The position numbers were made by a program, and so were the translations under genes. Of a DNA stretch of 64,000 nucleotides, positions 14,801 to 43,828 are shown in pieces (the first letter of the stretch is position 1; each line of letters starts with the position of its first letter). Origin of the DNA: Glandiceps talaboti (taxonomy: Eukaryota; Hemichordata; Enteropneusta; Spengelidae); assembly GCF_964340395.1 (NCBI RefSeq), contig NC_135555.1:6722431-6786430 (forward strand), read 5' to 3'. Below the pieces are notes generated by a model. It saw nothing but the letters and a program-made list of their open reading frames with translations. It had not been told where the DNA came from and did not search any database.

Positions 14801-15189
14801 GTGTGTTTTGGTAACCTGGGTACACAAGAACTAAATGGTTATACGATGCTCGTAGAAATTGAAGTAGTCTGTCATATTCTGAAAACAAAAGTTTTGAATG
14901 AAAGGTTAACCCATAGACTTAAACAACAGTACTGTACATTAAAGGAAGTCAACGTGGTAGAGCAAAACAAGAACATTTTGGTATTGAGTAGATTGTACTG
15001 ATTGGGAAGTACTCTCTTTATTTTTCACAACAGCCGGAAAACCTTATGAGTGATATTGGTGGAACTCTGGGTCTCTACTGTGGATTTTCATTCATAACGA
15101 TTGTAGAGTTCCTTCAATTCTTTCACGATTTCGTTCACCTAACCTATAAAAGGTTCATCTGCAGGAAACTTCGACCTCGACCAAACTGA
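117..15189 (+). CDS. Gene A: LDLa-array DEG/ENaC sodium channel subunit, 5' partial
   Basis: Predicted DEG/ENaC (ASC family) channel subunit with an LDLa ectodomain array; the N-terminus and TM1 exons lie before the window. Exons: 117-236, 905-1027, 1967-2077, 2571-2711, 3917-4063, 4803-4913, 5431-5541, 6494-6604, 7516-7626, 8152-8280, 9020-9136, 9875-10175, 10892-11010, 11364-11527, 12067-12147, 12607-12712, 12956-13028, 13484-13541, 13818-13888, 14613-14688, 15034-15189. All junctions are GT-AG, the reading frame is kept, and the visible part encodes 844 residues plus a TGA stop. Eleven LDLa-type modules precede the ASC core, which has the YGNCF, PYGNCT, cysteine-rich thumb ([13 protein letters not shown]) and TM2 GxS (GFS) motifs. 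These follow known family landmarks. Sodium conductance, ligand and membrane partners are inference. The closest relative is gene B, directly downstream in the same orientation. The weakest junction is the donor at 2712 (GTACTT). Confidence 0.9.
408..661. repeat. Minisatellite of ACTTCACA/ACTTCATA/ACTTCGC units
   Basis: Tandem 7-8 bp units built on ACTTCRYA cover about 250 bp in gene A intron 1. The long open frames here (runs of HTSHF/LHTSYF) are by-products of the repeat. Confidence 0.85.
1184..1374. mobile_element. Possible MITE with 12-bp inverted termini
   Basis: AGATAGCAAGAT at 1184-1195 is repeated inverted (ATCTTGCTATCT) at 1363-1374, bounding about 190 bp in a gene A intron. No clear target duplication is visible, so the call is tentative. 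Confidence 0.35.
2752..2890. repeat. (TG)n microsatellite
   Basis: Pure TG to about 2802 followed by interrupted TG/CG/TGAG, just after the gene A exon 4 donor. Confidence 0.95.
4073..4534. repeat. Compound microsatellite (TCTG)n-(TG)n-(GTGA)n-(TATG)n-(TCTG)n-(TG)n
   Basis: Starts 10 bp past the gene A exon 5 donor. Successive blocks at 4073-4143, 4235-4272, 4311-4350, 4352-4390, 4391-4436 and 4468-4534. Confidence 0.95.
5085..5252. repeat. (CCTG)n/(TCTG)n compound microsatellite
   Basis: Alternating CCTG and TCTG blocks in the intron between LDLa module 6 and the first four-Cys module. The matching gene B intron has a (TATG)n/(TCTG)n array. Confidence 0.95.
5431..5541 (+). CDS. Gene A exon 7: four-Cys LDLa-like module
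   Basis: A 111-bp phase 1-1 exon. The peptide has [12 protein letters not shown] followed by [16 protein letters not shown] and a final QC. Against a standard LDLa module, C2, C4, C5 and C6 are present while C1 and C3 are not; C1 and C3 normally form one disulfide. The acidic calcium-cage end is intact. Confidence 0.88.
5565..5960. mobile_element. Decayed foldback repeat, family shared with 8327-8600
   Basis: Starts TTGCCTATTTATGATGG and carries ACTAGTAGATGTTTATTACC. The tail (AGTCCATA... TCACTGGAAGTTATATG) matches the tail of the 8.3-8.6 kb copy (AGTCCATA... TCACTGGAGGTTATATG). Both lie shortly after a four-Cys exon. Confidence 0.5.
6494..6604 (+). CDS. Gene A exon 8: four-Cys LDLa-like module
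   Basis: A 111-bp phase 1-1 exon following an acceptor at 6492-6493. It reads [17 protein letters not shown] then [14 protein letters not shown]. It has four cysteines, lacking C1 and C3. At DNA level it is very close to exon 9 (7516-7626), pointing to tandem exon duplication. Confidence 0.88.
6705..6741. repeat. (ATTC)n microsatellite
   Basis: About nine copies of ATTC in the intron after gene A exon 8. Confidence 0.9.
7188..7331. repeat. (TCTG)n microsatellite
   Basis: About 35 tetramer units with two TGTG interruptions, in the intron between the duplicated exons 8 and 9. Confidence 0.95.
7516..7626 (+). CDS. Gene A exon 9: four-Cys LDLa-like module
   Basis: A 111-bp phase 1-1 exon reading [17 protein letters not shown] then [14 protein letters not shown]. 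It has the same four-cysteine pattern as exon 8 and near-identical sequence. It is too short to stand out as an ORF and was found by its splice sites and similarity. Confidence 0.88.
8152..8280 (+). CDS. Gene A exon 10: four-Cys LDLa-like module
   Basis: A 129-bp phase 1-1 exon: [20 protein letters not shown], then [13 protein letters not shown]. Four cysteines with a longer N-terminal lead (TSTIAVP). It corresponds to gene B exon 12 (32678-32803), which shares the NCFD-SDE end. One acidic residue of the usual xxDC segment is Asn here. Confidence 0.86.
8327..8600. mobile_element. Foldback MITE-like repeat
   Basis: TATTGCCTGGCTATGAGGG opens the repeat. Imperfect inverted arms run through TATTACCCC...TAGCAAC and GTTGCTACATA...GGGGTAATA. 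The opening matches the palindrome at 33457-33644. Confidence 0.55.
9020..9136 (+). CDS. Gene A exon 11: four-Cys LDLa-like module, last of array
   Basis: A 117-bp phase 1-1 exon: [20 protein letters not shown], then [13 protein letters not shown]. Four cysteines, lacking C1 and C3. It matches gene B exon 13 (34032-34145: [14 protein letters not shown]). The next exon returns to channel sequence. Confidence 0.87.
9875..13888 (+). CDS. Gene A exons 12-19: ASC ectodomain after the LDLa array
   Basis: Exon 12 (9875-10175) has [12 protein letters not shown] and [11 protein letters not shown]. Exon 13 (10892-11010) has the [11 protein letters not shown] motif, a DEG/ENaC hallmark. Exon 14 (11364-11527) has [20 protein letters not shown] and TIRPGM. 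Exon 15 (12067-12147) has PYGNCTE, exon 16 (12607-12712) has [15 protein letters not shown], exon 17 (12956-13028) has [11 protein letters not shown], exon 18 (13484-13541) has [13 protein letters not shown], and exon 19 is 13818-13888. Together these are the palm, finger, knuckle and thumb landmarks of the family. N-glycosylation sequons occur at LNAT, GNCT and LNRT. Intron phases here are mixed (0, 1 and 2), unlike the uniform phase 1 of the LDLa exons. Confidence 0.9.
11794..11862. repeat. (AAC)n microsatellite with CAG interruptions
   Basis: Trinucleotide tract in the intron after gene A exon 14. Confidence 0.9.
14613..15189 (+). CDS. Gene A exons 20-21: pre-TM2, TM2 pore and C-terminus
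   Basis: Exon 20 (14613-14688) encodes [20 protein letters not shown]. Exon 21 (15034-15189) encodes [20 protein letters not shown] followed by VEFLQFF. This is the TM2 signature; GFS is the GxS selectivity filter and Ser in LMS sits at the degenerin position by motif alignment. About 20 basic and aromatic residues follow before TGA, with no PY ubiquitin-ligase motif like that of vertebrate ENaC. Confidence 0.93.
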
Positions 15190-15458
15190 ACTGTCAACGC
15201 ATACGATGTGTCTACTTATTCACTTATGAATCATTTTACTAAACTAATCTACTGCAATAGACAGAGGGCAAGCCTTACATTTTTTAATCGAAATTTTGAC
15301 ATGACTGTTATTTTTAAATTGTGATTCACCCGATAAGGTATATTGAGCGTATTGACCATGTAAGATACCATCTTCATAAACGAACACTCTATAAGGTGCC
15401 ACAGTTTGTCAGTACTTGAATTCAATAGACGTCTTCAACTTGAAGATATTGCAACTAA

Positions 15459-15464
15459 AATAAA
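15459..15464 (+). other. Polyadenylation signal of gene A
   Basis: AATAAA lies 270 bp past the gene A stop codon, giving a plausible short 3' UTR. No other strong signal is nearer the stop. Confidence 0.55.
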
Positions 15465-16776
15465 CAAGAATATATCATGCGCTTAGAAGCAGATACATAT
15501 ACTTTTTTTCAAATGCGGTAGATACGTTATTAGGTTGTTATCTTTTGACACTCGAAAATTCTGAGTCAAATCTCATTAACAAATGGATACGGCCTTATTA
15601 TTTCAATTACTGAAAAGTTGGGAAAGTACATATGTTAATCCTCTAGATATAATCAACAGAATTTCGTTTTTAAAAAATAGACTGTAATTAACATACCGCA
15701 ATATACGTATTAGGGTGACCCTTTTTATGCTTCTCATTACTTTTTCATGGCAACTATGGGTCAGTCGGTCGATTTAAAAAAAAAGGAAAAAAATAATCAT
15801 CGTCCCGTTTCTCTGCCTCTCTTTGTCCTCTTCTCTACATACTTTTTATTGGATTCCTGGTAACACGCCCTTTCCCTACTTCCCCCCGCACCCACTTGAA
15901 ATAAATGAACTGTTCGTGAACAAGTGTCTTCGTCGTCGTCGTCGCCACCGTGACTGAAGATGACATCGACAGTCCAGACACTTGCTTATTCTTGCCATAG
16001 AGGGAGCTGTTACGCAAAATGTTAAGGGCGGGCGAAAATGAAATGTTTGTAGTCATTTTGATGTCGGACTTGAAAATCTGTGTCCGTCGTGTAATGAGAA
16101 ACGGGGGAAAATAGGGTGACCTTCTATAAAAGAAATATTTTCAGTTCACGAATTTTCTGTATATATTTGTTGAAAGTTAATTGTAAGTAGAAATGAAATG
16201 AGAGCGGATATGTGTTTTCATCTGGGAGTTAGGGTGCTCGAATGTAAACAATGTAGATTACATTAGAAACACCAGAGACATTCACATAATGACCATTTTA
16301 TATTGACAACGCACAAACCATGTTTAATTTGAGGTCGTATCAATGACATATGAGTCTTGGGTTTGTTGATATAAGTATTGTCATGCATTTTAAAACATAA
16401 TTATAGTTATGATATAATGTTGAAGTCAGATTAGATTATGTCGTTAACGAGAACGACATTACAATGGCGTATGTCTTTTTCTGAATGAGGTTTTCATAGT
16501 TAGTAATGCACATCAATGAACTCTAACACTAGCACAATTGTGGTCACTTACCAGTTTAGGCTACCAATTATGTTGGGGGAAACGTTATTAACTAAATTAA
16601 AGTAACCATGATCTTAATACAAACAATTAAATGTATTTAAAGCACATCGTCACTTTTATATAGTTTGTTTTATATTTAATAAGAGGATTTACTAAATACA
16701 TCACGATGTTGTTAAATTTAAATCACATACAAAGAAAAAGGTGTTTCTTGTGTTCTAATACTGTGTTATATATTGT

Positions 16777-17530
16777 ATTGCTTGTTTGTTCTGTCTTGTA
16801 TTGTACAGTCTGTGTTGTATTGCAGTGTATTGTATTTTTACCAGATTTCGTTCTTTTTGATATGACGTCTTAGCATATGTATCGAAAGTTTCTAATTTCT
16901 TTTCAAGATGTTGAAAATATTTCTTTGTTTACTATTGTATATAATAATTCTACCAAGAAATTGATATTATATAGTATTGAAGTAAGTTCTATAGGATGGG
17001 GTAAGATTACCAACCTACTAAGATGATGTATTTTGTTTGGTCTTGTAATGAAAACATCACTATTAATACGATTTCAAGAGCATATTGTATTATCTTGTAT
17101 TGTGTTATCTTGTATTGTATTGTATTGTATTGTATTGTATTGTATTGCATTGTATTGTATTGTATTGTATTGCATTGTATTGTATTGCATTGCATTGTAT
17201 TGTATTGTAATGTATTGCATTGCATTGCATTGCATTGTATTGTATTATATTATATTGTATTGTATCGTATCGTGTTGTACTGTATTACATTGTATTGTAT
17301 TGTATTGTATTGTATTGTATTGTATTGTATTGTATTGTATTGTATGGTATTTTTTCTATTATTGCATTTTATTATACATGTATATTGTATTGTTTGTTTG
17401 TTTTGGTTTGTATTGTTTCGTATTTTACAGTCTGTGTTATATTGCAGTGCATTGTAATTTTACCAGAGTTTGTTCTTTTTATTACGGCTTATCATATGTA
17501 TCAATGTTTCCTATTTCTTGTCAAGATGTT
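16777..17530. repeat. (ATTGT)n array flanked by a direct duplication of about 140 bp
   Basis: The pentanucleotide array is densest at 17096-17345. Flanks at about 16777-16914 and 17382-17530 share TACAGTCTGTGTT, TTTTACCAGA, CATATGTATC and TCAAGATGTT in the same order with scattered differences. Confidence 0.8.
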
Positions 17531-18617
17531 AAAACAATACATCATATAATAATCAATTTGATGCTCTTATCATCTTGACATTCAAAACAAAAACGCTTTC
17601 ATTATCATATTAAACAAGCACTTTCAATTATATCATTGCAGTCGGTAGCACTGTCAAGATCCATATCATGGCCAGATTGATACTTGAGAGTATAATATGT
17701 TTATGCAAGTTATACTCAAGGGAGCATTCGCAATCTAGTGTTTACGTATACGCGAATAAATCTAGTCTACATAGAGTCTAAATAATTATCACTGCCCATG
17801 TTGTGTATGTCTTGAGTAGACATGTGATACTCTGGAGATACTGTAATTTCCAATTACTGTCTATAGATCTATTAAGTTAATTGTCACGTTGGTCATTAAC
17901 AAAGACGAATGTAAAAAAAAAGGTAAGAATTAATTGATGTTTTATGTGTCTTGAATATATTATGATATCATTCAATGTCTTGTTTTACTACAGAAAATTA
18001 CAGTAAGTACAAAAAGCAAATGGCACTAGTTTCCACAATGTTGAAATACTTATTAGGAAGTAATGAAGCGCTTAATTCTTTCTATTAATATGTTGATATC
18101 AGGCTTTTTGGAATTTTGAATGATTTCTAGAAGCAATATTTTGAACTGTAATTTTGTTATTTCTTAACTTGGATGAGATTCATTGAACGTCTTTAGAAAG
18201 GATTCAGGTAAAATGTCAAATTTGATAAATTACAGACAATAATCCCTTTATTTCTATCAAGGTGCAATATTTCAATATCCGCATTCTACGCATTTGTAGT
18301 GATTTGATTGATTTGTCATGAACATTATTTAACTAAACTGTTATGCACTTTTTTCATTATCGAAAGTTATTCAATCAACAATTTTTTTAATAACTATTAA
18401 AGTCCAATGTAATTTTAGTTTTGTAATCCAAGGTGATGTTTTACTCATACACAATATCATTTGTGGCTTGGATATTTATGCAACTTTGTGTTGTCTTATG
18501 TCATTAAAGGATGTTACTTACTGTAATTTTTACATTTATTGTTGTCTGTGTATTGAACTCCTAGCGAGGAAAGACCGACCCGAGTCAAGGGGGTAAGCTT
18601 TTCAGTACTTCTTGCAC

Positions 18618-18680
18618 GTATGTATGTATGTATGTATGTATGTATGTATGTATGTATGTATGTATGTATGTATGTATGTA
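18618..18680. repeat. (TATG)n microsatellite
   Basis: About 15 tetramers directly beside the Penelope-like remnant. Confidence 0.95.
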
Positions 18681-18699
18681 GAAAGAAATGCATAAAGAA

Positions 18700-19300
18700 C
18701 TTGTGAGACAGTCCGAATAAGTAGATGTAATCCGACGTTTCGAATAAAAAATCTTTTTCAAGGTATTCAAAGGCAAGAAATAATAGGTAAACACCTGATT
18801 ATATCTGAATTTTATGGAATAGAACAACAACCGCGCGAGATTAACGGTTATACGTGTGAAAAGTTCTAAAATTCGCACGCACCAAAAAGAACCAATAGAA
18901 AACGCCTGTAATAAGCGTGATTAGACTGAAAATGATTTCCTTTTCCTTCAACCTCATCGCCAGAAACCTGACAAATTCCTGAAATAGACATATCTAATAC
19001 ACTGTGATAATAAATGCATAGATACGGGATAGTAACGATTCTTTTGTCTGGTCAGACGGAGATGTTCCTCGAAACGATCACCAAGACGACGTACAGTCGA
19101 ACCTATATATAAACAACCACATTTTTGGCATGTGATTGCAATACACTCCACTCCGTTAGTACTCGTACAAGGTGTTCCTGATAAGATATAAATAAATAAA
19201 CAAGCACTAACTAGGAGCAAGACAACTTCCCATTGCAACGCCGCGTTTCTGCACAAAATACCTGTCATTAAAGGTAAAATAATTACACGTAAGAACAAGT
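18700..19300 (-). mobile_element. Penelope-like element remnant with GIY-YIG endonuclease domain
   Basis: On the - strand, 18954-19298 reads CIAITCQKCGCLYIGSTVRR followed by LGDRFEEHL. This fits the Cys-containing GIY-YIG domain of Penelope-like retroelements (C-x2-C, YIG-T, R-L, R-EH). Further 3' the DNA CTTGAAAAAGATTTTT then TCGAAACGTCGG resembles the tail of such elements. No reverse transcriptase part is visible, so this is a 5'-truncated, dead copy. Confidence 0.6.
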
Positions 19301-19995
19301 TCAGCCAATCTCAATAGAACGTGAGTAGGAGGGTCTAGAGGGTCTTATCTCTAGAAACCATGGCTTCTCGCAAGATAAACCTTGACATCCTTTCCTAATG
19401 ATTAATATTGTCTACTCTTTTCCAGGGGCAGATGACTCAATGTCACCTTCTTCTGAAACACACTTCATGTAGCTAACCTAGGACTATGGCATGACTCATG
19501 GTTGACTGAACAGTAGCAAATTGCGTTGTCTCTGTTTAGCCAAGCAAAAATATTGAAAATAAGAAGTAATTTAGTCTTTACATACGATAAAGATTAACGT
19601 ATTAACCACAGTTAAAGTAATTTTCAATATTTTTATTTATTAAAGTTAACATATTTTCATAATATTTTGGACCAAACTTTTTTTGGTCTTTTTTTTATAT
19701 TACTATTTTGTTTGCCTCGACGGCCCAGTTGTTGATGTGCAATATGGGGGAGGGACCAGAAGGAATGGAGAAATAGGAAGGAACATACACAGCAGGTCAT
19801 AGTTGAACTCAAACTGTTTTTTACGACCGATGTAAAATACCAATTCAACGCTTTGTGCAGCAAAACTGCCTGTATTTAAACTGGTACTTAATATAGGAAA
19901 TTACAAACTTTGAAATTATTGATGTTGTGGCAATTAATTATAATAGTCACATAGGTCGACGTAGGTCTCTTTGTCTTATGTGTCCAAGTGTTGAC

Positions 19996-20129
<134 letters not shown>

Positions 20130-22294
20130 AGAGGGAGGGAGGGAAGGAGGGAGAGAGAGCCTATCCGATCACACTTGCCAAGATCTGCTCCTACTACTAG
20201 AAGGCTTCCGAAGTTCAATATTGATGCGACTATGGCTATAAAATATTTGATAAATCATTGAAGGTGGTTGTGAAAGTCATTCTCTATGAAATATTTACCA
20301 TTATGGATGGAAAACCCGAACGCCAGTGGTGCATGGCCCTCTGTGTTAGTTAGAGCGAATAGCTATTGAAATTATTTCCGTACTAATCAACTTAATTGCG
20401 GAAAGGACAACAGATTAAAAACGCAAATTAAAAATTGTTTACTCCTGGATCAACGGAGATGGACATTGCTTACATTTTGGGTCACACTTTAGTAGTTTTT
20501 GTTTGACCAAAAAGAGGGTAAATTACAGCGACACGTCAACATCACATTCAAAAAACATAGCATGGAATGTCCTTGCAGACTAGACATGGATACTTGAGTA
20601 GCTTTGCATGCAGCTGTACTCCTCAAAGTAAAAGCTTAGGTTTTCTGTGCTCGCTCGGACCAAATTGTCATAGTTTTAAGTTTAACACAGAACAACGCGA
20701 CTCTTTTACAGTAACATAAACCAAGTCAAGTTAACAGCCAACAGTCGGCGTTCATTGTACACTTGTTTGACTAAGTTTTATCTGCGTCGAAATTTACTCA
20801 GTCTGCAACATTCATTGATGCTCTCCGTATTGCAATATAATGCTGTGTTACTTTGAACTCATTTTTGTGACGTCAAGAGTATGTCAAACATCATAGCGCC
20901 ATGCTTTGATAACGCGAAGAATATTTCAAAAAATAAAACAACAACTGGCGAACTGGCGAGTACCAATGTACATGACGGTGCACGTAAATTGTAGAATGCA
21001 CTTGTATGTTTACATTTGTTGGCCCAATACAAAATAACACGTTTTTTAGGATAATCTAAATATCAAAGTTTATTGTTTGTTTGCTTTTTATTTTTAAATT
21101 GTTTGTTTGCCTGTACAACTTTTTGTTTTGCTTATAAAACAATTATGTCACCGAGTTACTCGTCTCTAGTGATTTCAAAATACAGACCGACGGTAAACCT
21201 GTAATATTAGCACCATTTCAATCGACCCTACGTATACTTTTACCTGCTCATATAATTATATGATCGAGTTTCTGTACAGGTGTATACTGTGTGTGCAGGC
21301 AGATAGGCAGTCCGTTTGATGTTATGCTAACATCCTCTGTCCATTGTCTTTAGTTAATCGTAAGTTACAATTCATAAGCTTAGCCATACATTCTGAATGC
21401 CTAAACCTATTTTCCAACTGAACCGAATCATTTTATTAGAAATGGCACATTTTCGTTTTGTTTTACATTATTTGATCAACTTCGTATATTGCATTGTACT
21501 TCAAAACACTACCTTTGTAAATCGTTCGAAAATTTGAAATACTGTTCCTAGCCTTCATGAATTTTTTAAAAAGTGAAAACTGTAATTATAAAAGTGCCAT
21601 GAACTGTAAATAGTCAAGATTGAACTAACAATAGTTATAATAACGTAACATATTTGTGCAGTGCTCCATAAATTCATAATTAACCAAGTTGAGCTTAAAT
21701 AATTGAGTAACTCAATTTGATGAACACTTGGATATTGTTCCCAGTTCTTCGACCGAGTAAAACACAGGTAAAAAGGTGACCTTGCCCGCAAATTGCATCA
21801 AGCTGTGTACTTTTTTGTGTGAAGGTTTACTTTAATGATGATACTGAGCGACTTATATTTCAGACATTGCAGAAACATGCATGATGAAGACGAAAGTGGA
21901 TCGGGATTTCTTCTTTGGGGTAACGGCGGCAGCGATGGAGTGAGTTTTTGAAAAATTGGCTGAACTGGAGGGTCCTTTGAAACCCTAATTGAAGCGAGTA
22001 ATGAGTATTTATGTATGCAAAATTGTGCAGATGGAAGTTCACACATTGGTCGCCAAATTACCCAATGAATAAGGTACAAGTTGCTGATGAGGATATACAC
22101 TTATATCGAGTGAATAACGCGCACTCTGTGATATTTTTCGTTCGATAAGTATCCAAGGATACCTGCGATCATCAGTACTGTTTTGTCTGAGAAAAAGCGA
22201 CTTCTGATCGAAATTACATCAAAGACTAAGATTTCCGGAAACGGCTTTGGAGCACTCTTACTACTTTGTGAAGAATACTAAATTATTTTCCACA

Positions 22295-41403
<19,109 letters not shown>

Positions 41404-41591
41404 GCACTCGATACATGCCTCGAGTTTTGTTTCTGAAAGCGTTAATGGTCGACAGTTCGTTCCACTGAGGAACCAGTTATCCTACAACAAACACAAAACA
41501 AGACTCACGCGATATACTGTATACTCTACTCGAGTCGTTATTTTGATATTGCAATTAAATCATGTAATTTGATTTACGTCATCTTATACAA

Positions 41592-41597
41592 AATAAA
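41592..41597 (+). other. Polyadenylation signal of gene B
   Basis: AATAAA 189 bp past the gene B stop, comparable to the signal placement in gene A. Confidence 0.55.
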
Positions 41598-42169
41598 CAT
41601 GTCAGCACGACGCTACACCATCGTCTTCGTGAACGATAACTTCACTGCCACCATGAAGAAAATTAAAAAAATACAGGTGTGTGTCACTACAAATATATGA
41701 AAAAATGAGGTTTCATTAATGCACACTTTTAACAACCTTTGAAAGCATTATCGCACATTTTGTACAGTCAATAATTTCACAACTGAAAAATTCAATGAGC
41801 AACTTTTATTAATCCTAAAAAAATCCATGCAGTAATTGTAAGTGTGAGTAATATCTAACGTATTTATGATATTTTAAGTATGTAATTTCCATAGTTAAGG
41901 TTTCATCTGATATTCGATATTTTGAGATTTTGACTTTGACCAAAGGTAGATAAGTTCTTGAGGATGGGCGAACTGATCAATTATGCACACATTAGGTTTG
42001 ACAACATTGGGATTATACTAATATTTGATTTGAACAGTCCTAGTATGTCAACGTAAACGTTTATAATCAAGATTGTATGGTTACTTATATGCAAATTAGG
42101 TAAGTGAAGTGTGGTTTTTGACCAAAAGACTAACATTTATGCAAATGTTATGATAGGTAGGGTAGTGGA

Positions 42170-42786
42170 ATTCTTGATTAAATCGATTTTAAGAAAACAA
42201 CGGTGTCAGCAGCGTTTGTACTTTCTTCGGAAACTGGCATCTTTTTCAGTAGATAACACCATACTATCATTGTTTTACAAATCTTTCATTGAAAGCATAC
42301 TAAGCTTTTCTGTTATCTGCTGGTTTTGTAATTTAAATTTGAAGAACAGAAATTCTCTGGAAAGAATTGTCACCATAAGTTCAAAAATTATTGGCGTACC
42401 ACAAAGAAGTCTTTTGTCATTTTACAATCAACAAATCGTGAGAAAGGCTCGTTCAATTTTAGATACAGACCACATTTTAACAAATGAATTCGATTTCCTT
42501 CCATCAGGAAGACGTCTTAGATGCCCAACTTGCAGGGCAAAACGTCATAAGAACTCTTTTATTCCATCCGCTGTGCGGCTTTTAAATAAGACATTTTAGA
42601 TACTCATTTTGTAGTAAGAATTGTTTTTAATGTTCTGTAACCTCTTATCGTGTTTTTTTTCTTTGTACCAGTCTGTTGCCTCTTATTTTCTGTCTATATT
42701 TGATGTGTATATTTGATGTATGTTCTGTCCGCCAAATGAATTGCCCATTTGGGATAAATAAAGTTATTGAATTGAATTGAATTGAA
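42170..42786 (+). mobile_element. 5'-truncated L2-like LINE with (ATTGA)n tail
   Basis: The frame 42111-42599 has QRLYFLRKLASFSVDNTILS, IESILSFSVICW and a C-terminal DFLPSGRRLRCPTCRAKRHK. This pattern (QRLYFLRKL ... FxxLPSGRRxRxP) is typical of L2-type LINE C-termini. The 3' end GATAAATAAAGTTATTGAATTGAATTGA is a short-repeat tail. It is truncated and non-functional. Confidence 0.75.
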
Positions 42787-43388
42787 CAACAAAATATTCT
42801 TTTAAAAATATAATTACATGTATGTCAGGTATACCAAATCCTTTTACGCATTTTTAATCTTTTTTGCAATGTATTGAATTACAAACACAGACTTGGTCAA
42901 TGTTGCTGTACATTGGTATTTCAAGAAGGAAGCCATGATATAATTGTTTTACAAATTAAAAAATCCCAAAACAGATACCCAAATGTCATGTTGTGTTTTC
43001 ACAATGTAGCCAGAGCACCTTTTACTGCTCAGAATTACAAATGTTATTTCTCGTGTGTCGAACAATGAACTGTGGTTTCAGGTAAAACTGACTCGTATTC
43101 ATTAAAGAAGCACCGTTTTTTTCAGAAATGATGGCATAACAGAAACTATAAGTGGATTTTTATTGCAGGTTCAATGAACCTTCTGCTGTGACATATACGA
43201 TCTTTACGACAATGTCGTAAACTGCTCGGGGGTTGAGTGTGTCTCCAGTTGTCCAGGAGGACATATACTGTCATAGTGTTAGTTTATGGTCTGGTGTCGG
43301 ACGAGAACCGATCGATGTGTACATAGTATGGCCGTAGGAAGGTGTTACAGGTAAAACTACAAGGCTAAATACTAACGACTCGTTTAAT

Positions 43389-43653
43389 ACCAATCTGATT
43401 AAAATCTAGACCGATGTGATAAAATGTTTTTATGTTTTTGTTTACCTCTATATGTCCATTATTTTGTGTCGTTCGTTTTGTTCCGAGTGATCGCTGCCAA
43501 GCGCGAGATTCAAACGAGACCGTCTATTACACAGGTTCCGATGTGGGAAGGCGGCGATCACTCGGAACAAACCAAAGGTCACAAAACGATGGAAAGAGAG
43601 GTAAATAAAGGCATCTAGCCGCTTTCACCACATCAGATTTTAATCAGATTGGT
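43389..43653. mobile_element. Nested foldback MITE of about 265 bp
   Basis: Outer arms ACCAATCTGATTAAAATCT (43389-43407) and its exact complement (43635-43653). Inner arms GTTCCGAGTGATCGCTGCC (43480-43498) and GGCGGCGATCACTCGGAAC (43550-43568). Confidence 0.75.
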
Positions 43654-43707
43654 TTTACACCTACTAGAAAATAAAAATGATGAGAAGCTACCTGTGTTGA
43701 CGTATAA

Positions 43708-43828
43708 ACTGTAATTTTGGGAAGAAAACTGAGTGAAAATCTAGATCGTCGTATCAGATACTATTCTCCACCCTAGAGGACCTGTCCCACACTGACGTTC
43801 ATAATACGCCAGTCTCGCGTAACTATTG
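43708..43828. repeat. Direct repeat, downstream copy flanking a Tx1-like LINE
   Basis: 121 bp starting ACTGTAATTTTGG and ending GTAACTATTG. It matches 45224-45346 with roughly a tenth of positions differing. The placement is that of a target-site duplication. Confidence 0.8.

Larger units (their letters stand above)
237..15033 (+). other. Contents of gene A introns longer than 300 bp
   Basis: 237-904 holds a minisatellite. 1028-1966 holds a possible MITE. 2712-3916 starts with a (TG)n tract. 4064-4802 and 4914-5430 hold compound (TCTG)n tracts. 5542-6493 and 8281-9019 hold related foldback repeats. 6605-7515 has (ATTC)n and (TCTG)n. 11528-12066 has (AAC)n. In 2078-2570, 7627-8151, 9137-9874, 10176-10891, 11011-11363, 12148-12606, 13029-13483, 13889-14612 and 14689-15033 I see no further gene or named repeat. 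Confidence 0.6.

Noticed and set aside
17007-17578. Frames rich in CIVLY repeats
   Set aside because: Translation of the (ATTGT)n pentanucleotide array.
21870-21939. Possible upstream 5' exon of gene B ending in GTGAGT
   Set aside because: Only a donor-like site and a short open frame; no matching exon before gene C and no in-frame link to 22295.
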